In this document: piece by piece, positions 1-5,936 of the stretch
Layout: each line of letters starts with the position of its first letter
How positions within the stretch are numbered: the stretch's first letter is position 1
Assembly (NCBI GenBank): GCA_903863315.1
Contig: CAIPBN010000904.1
Location: 1 to 6,530, forward strand
Reading direction: 5' to 3'
DNA: 6,530 nucleotides
From: an uncultured Verrucomicrobiota bacterium
GTDB taxonomy: Bacteria > Verrucomicrobiota > Verrucomicrobiia > Limisphaerales > SXTU01
Program-made: the position numbers and the translations under genes
The notes under the pieces: model-generated
What the model saw: the letters and a program-made list of their open reading frames with translations, nothing else
Database searches by the model: none
What the model was told of the DNA's origin: nothing

Positions 1-2
1 AG

Positions 3-728
3 ATCATTCACGTGCAGGGCCACTTCTTTCAGGACTGGCTGTTGCAGGCGACCGACTATAACTGGCGGCTGCTGGCCAGCGAGGGGGGCAAGCTCCGCGC
101 CGTGGGCGACATCGGCACGCACTGGATTGATGCGGTTTCATTCATTCTCGGCGCGCGTGTGGAATCGGTGTTCGCGCACCTGGAGACGTTTCACAAAACC
201 CGCTACCGGCCCCGGGGCGAGGTGCAGACGTTCGCGAAGGTGGACCCAAAGACGATGGTTCCATATCGCTGCGACACGGAGGATTTCGGCAGCCTGCTGC
301 TCAAGTTCGGCCGGGCAAAGCACGGCTTCGTGAACGGCGTGCACGCCAACGCCTCCATCTCGCAGGTCGCCGCCGGCTGGAAATGCAGTCTCGCACTCGG
401 CATTTACGGCACCAAGGGCAGCGTGCGCTGGGACCTCCAGCAGCCGAACGAAATCCTCGTCGGCCGGCGCGACGATCCAAACCAAGTTCTTCAGCGCGCC
501 ACGGCTGGCTTCAACGAAGATGTCGCGGGTTTCACCGATTATCCCGGCGGCCATCCGGAAGGTTTCCCCGATAGCCACAAGATGCATTACCGCGCCGTCT
601 ATGAGCACATCGCCAGCGGTCGAAAAACACCGGTGCTCTTTGCCACGGCGGCGGATGGGCATCACGAAGTGAAGCTCTGCGAAGCCATCCTGCGGAGCAG
701 CCGTGCCCGGAAATGGGTGTCGGCCTGA
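3..728 (+). CDS. Gfo/Idh/MocA-family oxidoreductase, C-terminal part (5' end outside window)
   Basis: The frame is open from the left edge to the TGA at 726-728, giving 241 visible residues, so the gene begins upstream and the GTG at 12 is not taken as the start. Family members are NAD(P)-dependent sugar or cyclitol dehydrogenases with an N-terminal Rossmann fold and a C-terminal alpha/beta substrate domain. Only the second domain is seen here; the nucleotide-binding fold and the EKP motif lie off-window. Visible family signatures are the QDWLL...DYNWRL stretch near the left edge and GDIGTHWID (codons 105-131), whose Asp (108-110) and His (120-122) match the D-x-G-x-H catalytic motif. The C-terminal part has the usual shape, with an 'IYGTKGSVRW' strand and an 'HEVKLCEAILRSS' terminal helix. 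Roughly 140 residues are missing compared with the usual 370-390. The substrate cannot be inferred. The next gene is a TIM-barrel sugar isomerase-like protein, a common partner. Family assignment is secure; the exact reaction is not. Confidence 0.93.
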   Translation: MIHVQGHFFQDWLLQATDYNWRLLASEGGKLRAVGDIGTHWIDAVSFILGARVESVFAHLETFHKTRYRPRGEVQTFAKVDPKTMVPYRCDTEDFGSLLLKFGRAKHGFVNGVHANASISQVAAGWKCSLALGIYGTKGSVRWDLQQPNEILVGRRDDPNQVLQRATAGFNEDVAGFTDYPGGHPEGFPDSHKMHYRAVYEHIASGRKTPVLFATAADGHHEVKLCEAILRSSRARKWVSA

Positions 729-771
729 GTAGGATGAACTGTCCGGCTGAACCTGGTGCCTGCACTGAACC

Positions 772-948
772 ATGCAGTCGGGGTTGGGGAGCGCGCCCGC
801 CCCGGGTGCAGCCAACCGCGCCCTCGCGGTTTGCAGGAGCGGTGCGAACGACCGCACGGTTTCGTTTGCTCACACGCGCCCGAGTTCGGCGCGAGGGCGC
901 GCCGAACCGCAGCCGGGGCGGCTGCGCTCCCCATGCTTTCAACTGCAT
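772..948. repeat. Multi-hairpin palindromic intergenic element (REP/MITE-like)
   Basis: This fills most of the gap between the oxidoreductase and the TIM-barrel gene. The main outer arms, 785-809 and 909-933, pair without gaps over 25 positions: 22 Watson-Crick pairs, one G-T wobble (795/923) and two mismatches (796/922, 806/912). A further 7-base pair of arms (ATGCAGT at 772-778, ACTGCAT at 942-948) lies outside them. Inside are three hairpins: 814-820/825-831 (7 bp, loop CCCT), 844-851/862-869 (8 bp including one wobble), and 884-893/898-907 (10 bp perfect, loop AGGG). The overall shape is a cloverleaf-like multi-branch fold. No transposase or clear target-site duplication is seen. It may be a dispersed non-coding repeat, and could also end transcription of the upstream gene. 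The base pairing is directly visible; copy number elsewhere in the genome cannot be judged from one window. Confidence 0.6.
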
Positions 949-1016
949 CGTTTCGGCTGAGGAATCCTCGTGACTCCCTCCGGCAGTTTGCTATCCATCC
1001 CCGACCCAATAACACC

Positions 1017-1907
1017 ATGAACACCACGCGCCGCTCCTTCCTCGCTTCCGCAACCACCTTGGGCACGCTGGCCGTTGCCGCTTCGGCGGCCGCGCCGGCA
1101 CCTGTGCTCAAGACCGGCATGAAGTTCTCGCGTCCGGCGAAGATGAAGCTCGGCACCGTCACCTACAACCTCGCGAAGGACTGGGACGTGGCCACCATCA
1201 TCAAGAACTGCACCGAGGCCAGGTTCGAGGGCGTCGAGCTGCGCACGACCCACGCGCACAAGGTCGAGGTCAACCTCAGCAAGGCCGAGCGCGCGGAGAT
1301 CCGGAAGCGCTTCAAGGACTCGCCCGTGGAGCTGATGAGCCTGGGCAGCGCGTTCGACTATCACACGCCGGATCAGGCCAAGCTCAAGAAGGACATTGAG
1401 GCCACCAAGGAATACATCGTTCTTGCCCACGACGTTGGCGCCTCGGGCGTGAAGGTCCGGCCCAACGGCCTGCCCAAGGAAGTGCCGGTGGAGAAGACGC
1501 TCGAACAAATCGGCCGGTCTTTGCGTGAGCTGGGACAGTTCGCCGAGGCGCACGGCCAGCAGATTCGGGTTGAGGTCCACGGGCGTGGCACGGAGCAGTT
1601 GCCACACGTCAAGACCATGATGGATGTGGCCGGCCACAAGCTGGTCGGCGTCTGCTGGAACTGCAATCCCACGGACCTGGATGGTGAAGGCTTTGACCGC
1701 AACTTCGATCTGGTGAAAGACAAGATCTTCACCGTCCACATGCGGGACTTGTATCTGGAGGACTATCCGTTCCGCCGGCTGTTCAAGCGTCTCAACGAAA
1801 TTGGCTATCAAGGCTTTTGCCTGGCGGAAATCCCCGACAGCAAGGAGCCCGTGCGGCTCATGCAATACTATCGTAGCCTCTGGCTGGCCTATCAGGACCT
1901 GCTGTAG
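1017..1907 (+). CDS. Tat-exported TIM-barrel protein, sugar phosphate isomerase/epimerase family
   Basis: This 296-residue protein belongs to the xylose-isomerase-like / AP endonuclease family 2 TIM-barrel group, whose members isomerise, epimerise or cleave sugars and keto-sugars using a divalent metal. The ATG at 1017 is chosen because it starts a twin-arginine signal: TRRSFLA at residues 4-10, an Ala-rich hydrophobic stretch to about 24, and a plausible AxA cleavage site at 22-24. The frame stays open upstream to about 756, but that stretch reads through the palindromic element and looks non-coding. Barrel signatures follow: LGTVTYNL early, GVELRTTHAHKV, then candidate metal or substrate residues in RVEVHGRG (E186, H188), CWNCNPTD (N215-D220), VHMRDLY (H241, D244) and LAEIPDS (E271). 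Export implies action in the periplasm. No Shine-Dalgarno sequence precedes the ATG. The adjacent Gfo/Idh/MocA gene suggests joint work on an oxidised sugar or glycoside, which is inference. The exact substrate is unknown. Confidence 0.88.
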   Translation: MNTTRRSFLASATTLGTLAVAASAAAPAPVLKTGMKFSRPAKMKLGTVTYNLAKDWDVATIIKNCTEARFEGVELRTTHAHKVEVNLSKAERAEIRKRFKDSPVELMSLGSAFDYHTPDQAKLKKDIEATKEYIVLAHDVGASGVKVRPNGLPKEVPVEKTLEQIGRSLRELGQFAEAHGQQIRVEVHGRGTEQLPHVKTMMDVAGHKLVGVCWNCNPTDLDGEGFDRNFDLVKDKIFTVHMRDLYLEDYPFRRLFKRLNEIGYQGFCLAEIPDSKEPVRLMQYYRSLWLAYQDLL

Positions 1908-1956
1908 CTGCGGTGTTGGTTTGTCGGGTCACGGCTGAACAACACTCGCGCCGACG

Positions 1957-1998
1957 GTGGCTGCAAAACCGGGATTGCCAGCCGCAACAGTAGTTTTA
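1957..1998 (+). terminator. Possible intrinsic terminator after the TIM-barrel gene
   Basis: A stem-loop sits in the gap before comEC: 1957-1966 pairs with 1975-1985, giving ten base pairs (one G-T) with a single bulged C at 1979 and an 8-base loop. It is followed within about ten bases by a short, interrupted T-rich stretch (TAGTTTTA, 1991-1998). The position, about 50 bases after the TAG/stop region of the upstream gene, fits a terminator, but the T tract is weak and separated from the stem. The right arm also overlaps a promoter-like hexamer, so the two readings compete. Confidence 0.3.
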
Positions 1999-2002
1999 TC
2001 CT
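1975..2002 (+). promoter_or_regulatory. Weak sigma70-like promoter candidate upstream of comEC
   Basis: TTGCCA (1975-1980) matches the -35 consensus at five of six positions, and TATCCT (1997-2002) matches the -10 consensus at four of six, with a 16-base spacer. Transcription would start around 2009, only about ten bases before the comEC ATG, giving a very short leader. This fits the absence of a Shine-Dalgarno sequence there. Such pairs arise by chance, and the -35 lies in a stem-loop arm, so support is weak. Confidence 0.2.
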
Positions 2003-2018
2003 GACCACATCCAACCGG

Positions 2019-4523
2019 ATGAGCAGCCAGGGAAGCCGATTCAAGCCCGAGCCCGAATCCGTCGCACCGGGCGGCGCGACGCACGCGTTTGCGTTGCGGC
2101 ATCCCTTGGTTTTCGTGGCGCTAGCCTATGGTGGTGGAGTGGTCCTGGGCTGGTGGTTGGAGGGGCCGCTGCCGGTTTTGTTTGGTGTGGCGGCCCTGCT
2201 CTCGCTCTGGGCGGTGGTGGACACTGCGCGGCGGATTTGGCTGTTGGGGCCGCTGCTGTTGCTGTTGGGATGGGTGAACATGGCCCAGCAACAGGCGAAA
2301 GTTTCGCCTTGGGATTTGCGTGGACTGGTGGCTGACAAGCCGGAGCTGGTCACCCTGCAAGGACGGTTGGTGGAGACGCCGACGCACCGAATTTTTCTCC
2401 GGGAGGAACAGGAGTCGTGGCGTTCCCACGCGGTCGTCGAAGTGCTGGCGCTTCGTCGTCGGGGTGAGTGGCAGGCCGCTTGCGGGCGGGTGGCGGTGAC
2501 AACGCCCGGGCAGGTGGATGCCGGCTTTTACGCGGGACGTTTGGTGGAACTGACCGGCGTGCTGAAGCAACCACCCGGCGCGCTGGCTGAAGGGTTGTTC
2601 GACTACCGGCAGTTTCTCCGCTGGCAGGGCATTCACTTCCAGCTTCAGTGCCAGGGAACGCGCGACTGGCGGCTGGTGCCGGAGGCGGACGCTCCGCTGA
2701 AACCACCGCTGCCCGACCGCTTCCGCACCTGGGCGCAAGGCACGCTCGGGCGGGGGCTGCCGGTGGAGGATGAGGAATTGCGCCTGCTCTGGGCGATGAC
2801 TTTGGGCTGGCGGACCGCGCTGACGGACGAGGTGGCCGAGCCGTTCATGCGTTCAGGGACGATGCATGTGTTTGCCATCAGCGGGCTCCACATCGTCCTG
2901 ATTGCCGGCATGCTTGTGGCCGTGTTGCGGGCGATGCAACTGCCCCGGAGCGCGTGCGGGGCACTGATCATCCCGTTGATCTGGTTTTACACGCTGACAA
3001 CCGGCTGGCAGCCCTCGGCGGTCCGATCGACGATCATGATGACGGTCATCATCGTCGGGTGGACGTTGCAACGACCGGGTAACCTGTTGAATTCCCTGGC
3101 GGCGTCGGGCCTGTTCATCCTGGTCGCGGATCCCAGCCAGTTGTTCCAAGCCAGCTTCCAGCTTTCGTTCTTTGTGGTGCTCAGTCTCGCGTTGTTGCTG
3201 CCTCCGTTTGAGCGGCTGCGGCAACGGCTGCTCCAGACGGATCCGTTTCTGCCGGATGAACTGCGGCCGCGCTGGCAGCAGTGGCTGGACGAACCGGTGA
3301 GGTTTGTAACGACGAACTTCGCCACCTCGCTCGCGGCGTGGGTGGGATCGCTTCCGCTGATCGCGCACTATTTCCACCTCTTCACCCCGGCCAGCCTGCT
3401 GGCCAATCTCGTCGTGGTGCCGCTCAGCAGCTTGGCGCTGATGTGCAACCTCGGCGCGCTCTTTTGTGCTGACTGGCTGCCGTGGCTCGCCGAGGTGTTC
3501 AATCACTCCGGCTGGCTCTTCATGCGCGGCATGATTGCGTTCAGCCAGTGGACCACCACGCTGCCCGGCGCGTTCTGGTATCTCCGGGCTCCGGAGGCCT
3601 GGGAGCTGGGCGCCTACTACGGGCTCGTGCTCCTGCTTGCGGCGGGCTGGTTCTGGACACCGGGCCGGCGCGCGGTGGCTTGGGGTGTTCTGACCGTGGC
3701 GACGGGTGGGTGGATCGCGGCGGGCTGGCAGGGACGCGACACGGTGCGGTTGACCGTGCTGGGGCAGGGGGCCGGATCCATTTTCTGCGCCGTGCCCGGG
3801 CATGGGCGATGGTTGATGGACTGCGGCAGCGAGTCAGCCTCCGGCTTTTTGGTGAAGCCGTTTCTTCGCGGACAGGGTGTGAACCGGCTGGAGCACCTGG
3901 TGCTCACCCATGGCGATCAGCGCCGGGTGGGAGGTTTCAATCTCCTCTGGCACGAGTTTCAGCCCGGGCAGGTCTGGACAAGTCCCGTCGCCTCGCGTTC
4001 GCCGGCTTACCGGGCGGCCTTGGCATTCGTAAAAAAGGAGTCATTGCCTTGGACGGCCGTGAGCGCCGGCAGGCGCGCTTCCGGCTGGGAGGTGCTGCAT
4101 CCGGCGGTCGCCGACAAGTTCGAGCGGGGGGATGACAATGCGCTGGTGTTGCGCGGCGAGTTTCACGGTGTGCGGGTGCTGTTCCTGTCGGAGCTGGGAG
4201 CGCTGGGGCAACGGGCGTTGCTGGACCGGGGATCGGACCTGCGCGCGGACATCATCGTGGCGGGCATGCCAGAGCAGGGCGAACCGTTGAGCGACCACCT
4301 GCTCGCCGCCGTGCAGCCCCGGCTCATCGTGCTGACGGACGCTGAATTTCCCTTGTCCAAGCGGGCTCGACCCCAACTGCGCGCCCGGCTGGAGCGGCAC
4401 AATGTTCCGGTCCTGCGGCTCGCGGAATCGGGTTCGCTGACCCTGCTCATCAACGCGGACAAGGTGATTGTGAGCGACGTGCGCGGCCAACCGCTGGCGC
4501 ATTGGCCGTCCGTCAAACAATGA
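2019..4523 (+). CDS. comEC: ComEC/Rec2-type DNA internalisation channel with degenerate MBL domain
   Basis: This 834-residue inner-membrane protein carries the three-part ComEC architecture and should move single-stranded DNA into the cytoplasm during natural transformation. Hydrophobic segments lie at about 28-48, 51-68 and 74-88, followed by a soluble DUF4131/OB-like region (about 100-220). The Competence membrane domain (about 250-545) contains the hallmark HVFAISGLH (283-291), a PSAVRSTIM stretch (332-340), and DP...FQLSF (371-384). A C-terminal metallo-beta-lactamase-like domain spans about 575-815. Its fold landmarks are recognisable (LGQGAGS 581-587, LMDCG 599-603, LVLTHGDQRRVGG 627-639), but key metal ligands are altered: the GQGD Asp is A585, HxDxDH reads HGDQRR (631-636), the TGD-like site is SE (724-725), and the later HHGS site is around MPEQG (750-754). 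The channel is probably functional, while nuclease activity is doubtful. ATG at 2019 is taken because it precedes the first membrane segment by a usual short cytoplasmic tail. No other competence gene is in view. Confidence 0.93.
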   Translation: MSSQGSRFKPEPESVAPGGATHAFALRHPLVFVALAYGGGVVLGWWLEGPLPVLFGVAALLSLWAVVDTARRIWLLGPLLLLLGWVNMAQQQAKVSPWDLRGLVADKPELVTLQGRLVETPTHRIFLREEQESWRSHAVVEVLALRRRGEWQAACGRVAVTTPGQVDAGFYAGRLVELTGVLKQPPGALAEGLFDYRQFLRWQGIHFQLQCQGTRDWRLVPEADAPLKPPLPDRFRTWAQGTLGRGLPVEDEELRLLWAMTLGWRTALTDEVAEPFMRSGTMHVFAISGLHIVLIAGMLVAVLRAMQLPRSACGALIIPLIWFYTLTTGWQPSAVRSTIMMTVIIVGWTLQRPGNLLNSLAASGLFILVADPSQLFQASFQLSFFVVLSLALLLPPFERLRQRLLQTDPFLPDELRPRWQQWLDEPVRFVTTNFATSLAAWVGSLPLIAHYFHLFTPASLLANLVVVPLSSLALMCNLGALFCADWLPWLAEVFNHSGWLFMRGMIAFSQWTTTLPGAFWYLRAPEAWELGAYYGLVLLLAAGWFWTPGRRAVAWGVLTVATGGWIAAGWQGRDTVRLTVLGQGAGSIFCAVPGHGRWLMDCGSESASGFLVKPFLRGQGVNRLEHLVLTHGDQRRVGGFNLLWHEFQPGQVWTSPVASRSPAYRAALAFVKKESLPWTAVSAGRRASGWEVLHPAVADKFERGDDNALVLRGEFHGVRVLFLSELGALGQRALLDRGSDLRADIIVAGMPEQGEPLSDHLLAAVQPRLIVLTDAEFPLSKRARPQLRARLERHNVPVLRLAESGSLTLLINADKVIVSDVRGQPLAHWPSVKQ

Positions 4524-4653
4524 CGGCAAACTTTCTTGGGGTCGTATCCGGTGCCGGCGGGTGTCGGTGCGTGTGGTGGTTCCGAATCCAATCTTGCGCT
4601 TTAGGGTCTCAAACCTAGACTCGCCCTCCCGCTGGCTTCGGCTGGCGTCTGAG

Positions 4654-5829
4654 ATGAGCCAACAACGGATCTATTATTTCGACAACAACGCCACCACACG
4701 GGTCGCCCCGGAGGTCGTGGAGGCGATGATGCCTTACTTCACCGAGTTTTGGGGCAATCCATCGAGCGCCTACGCATTCGGGAACCAGGTGGTCAGGCAA
4801 CTCGACGCCGCCCGGGAGAAGGTGGCCGCACTCATCGGGGCCGATCCGCGCGAGATCGTCTTCACGAGCTGTGGCACGGAGGCGAACAACACCGCCCTGC
4901 ACAGCGCCCTGGTCACGCAGCCGGGCAAGCGGCACCTGCTGACCACGGCGGTCGAGCACTCGGCGAACATCAAGTATGGCGAGTATCTCCGGCGGCGTGG
5001 CTATGAGGTGACGTTTCTGCCCGTGGAGTCGGATGGTTCGATTGATCTCCACCTGCTGGAGAAGTCCATCCGTCCGGACACGGCCATGGTGTCCGTGATG
5101 TGGGCCAACAACGAGACCGGCGTGCTGTTCCCGCTCGAAGAAATCGCCGCGATCTGCCGGAGCAAAGGCGTGCTCTACCACACAGACGCCGTGCAGGTGC
5201 CGGGCAAGCTGAAGATGGATGTGGATGAACTGGGCGTGGATTTCCTTTCGCTCTCCGCCCACAAGCTGCATGCGCCCAAGGGCGTCGGGCTGCTTTATTG
5301 CCGCTACACCGCGCCCTATCACGGGCACCTCATCGGCGGTGGCCAGGAGAAGGGCCGGCGGGGTGGCACCGAGAACGTGCCTTACATCGTGGGTTTCGGC
5401 CGGGCGGCCGAGTTGGCCATGGCCTCCATCAACGACGAGAACACCCGCATCCGGGCGCTGCGCGATCGGCTGGAGCAGACGATTCTGCGGACCATTCCGA
5501 ACACCAGCCGCAACGGCGGACGCGATGCGCGGCTGCCCAACACCAGCAACATCGCGTTCGACGGTTGCGAGGCGGAGGGAATCTTGCTGCTGCTGGGGCG
5601 GGAGGGCATCTGCGTCTCGAGCGGGTCCGCCTGCACGACTGGTTCCATGGCCCCGAGTCATGTGCTGACGGCAATGGGCCTGACGCCCGCACGGGCGCGG
5701 AGCTCCATCCGTTTCAGCCTTGGGATCTACAACACGGCAGAGGATGTGGACTACCTGCTCGAGAAGCTCCCCCCCATCATTGAGCGGTTGCGGGCTGCGC
5801 CGGTGTCGGCGGAGGCCAAAGTGGTTTGA
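4654..5829 (+). CDS. Cysteine desulfurase, NifS/IscS type
   Basis: This 391-residue PLP enzyme removes sulfur from cysteine, giving alanine and an enzyme-bound persulfide for Fe-S cluster assembly or tRNA thiolation; it acts in the cytoplasm. ATG at 4654 is chosen because the protein then opens with YYFDNNATT, the usual N-terminus; the open frame extends to a GTG at 4561, but those 31 residues resemble no family sequence. Visible catalytic features are H102 (in VEHSAN, stacking on PLP), K204 (SAHK, Schiff-base lysine) and C327 in SSGSACTTGS, the persulfide-carrying cysteine on a mobile loop. These sit within two residues of their E. coli IscS counterparts. The GGGQEKGRRGGTENVP stretch and the loop wording are closer to NifS than to E. 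coli IscS, and the protein is clearly a group I enzyme rather than SufS type. No NifU/IscU scaffold or IscR gene is adjacent. The 130-base gap upstream shows no convincing terminator or promoter, and no Shine-Dalgarno sequence precedes the start. Confidence 0.95.
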   Translation: MSQQRIYYFDNNATTRVAPEVVEAMMPYFTEFWGNPSSAYAFGNQVVRQLDAAREKVAALIGADPREIVFTSCGTEANNTALHSALVTQPGKRHLLTTAVEHSANIKYGEYLRRRGYEVTFLPVESDGSIDLHLLEKSIRPDTAMVSVMWANNETGVLFPLEEIAAICRSKGVLYHTDAVQVPGKLKMDVDELGVDFLSLSAHKLHAPKGVGLLYCRYTAPYHGHLIGGGQEKGRRGGTENVPYIVGFGRAAELAMASINDENTRIRALRDRLEQTILRTIPNTSRNGGRDARLPNTSNIAFDGCEAEGILLLLGREGICVSSGSACTTGSMAPSHVLTAMGLTPARARSSIRFSLGIYNTAEDVDYLLEKLPPIIERLRAAPVSAEAKVV

Positions 5830-5867
5830 GGCGCGGGGGGCAGTCCATCAAGTGATTTCGCCACTTG

Positions 5868-5905
5868 CCGGGCCAGTGCCGGTTCCGGCACAGTCTGCGG
5901 CCCGG
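5868..5905 (+). other. Two-part GC-rich stem-loop upstream of DAHP synthase
   Basis: Two nested perfect stems are visible: outer CCGGGCC (5868-5874) with GGCCCGG (5899-5905), and inner GTGCCGG (5876-5882) with CCGGCAC (5885-5891), separated by one bulged base on the left and seven on the right. A smaller hairpin, CAAGTG/CACTTG (5849-5854/5862-5867), lies immediately before it. There is no following T tract, so a classical intrinsic terminator is not supported. It could be a Rho-associated or T-less terminator for the desulfurase gene, or a structured leader of the DAHP synthase mRNA, starting about 70 bases before its ATG. No leader peptide rich in aromatic codons was seen. Confidence 0.45.
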
Positions 5906-5936
5906 TCGCCGCAAGTAGCGCTGGCCGCTGAATTTC

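Noticed and set aside
756..1016. Upstream extension of the TIM-barrel reading frame by 87 codons
   Set aside because: It reads through the palindromic element, has an Arg/Pro/Ala-biased composition, and would bury the twin-arginine signal inside the protein.
1908..1950. GTGTTG (1913-1918) pairing with CAACAC (1940-1945) as a terminator stem
   Set aside because: Only six base pairs with a 21-base loop and no following T tract.
3482..4135. Plus-strand reading frame of 217 codons inside comEC
   Set aside because: It is out of frame with the clear ComEC protein, Arg/Gly/Ala-rich and without motifs; a shadow frame.
4594..4621. Promoter-like pair TTGCGC / TAGACT upstream of the desulfurase gene
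   Set aside because: Only three of six and four of six consensus matches with a 16-base spacer; too weak to separate from chance.
4561..4653. GTG start giving the desulfurase a 31-residue N-terminal extension
   Set aside because: Family members begin close to YYFDNNATT, which follows the ATG at 4654; the extension has no family resemblance.
4615..5661. Long minus-strand reading frame (348 codons) opposite the cysteine desulfurase; similar ones at 138-857, 939-1865, 2853-3803 and 5751-6449
   Set aside because: They lie antisense to strongly supported genes, their translations are Arg/Pro/His/Gln-rich with no recognisable motif, and such frames are common in high-GC DNA.
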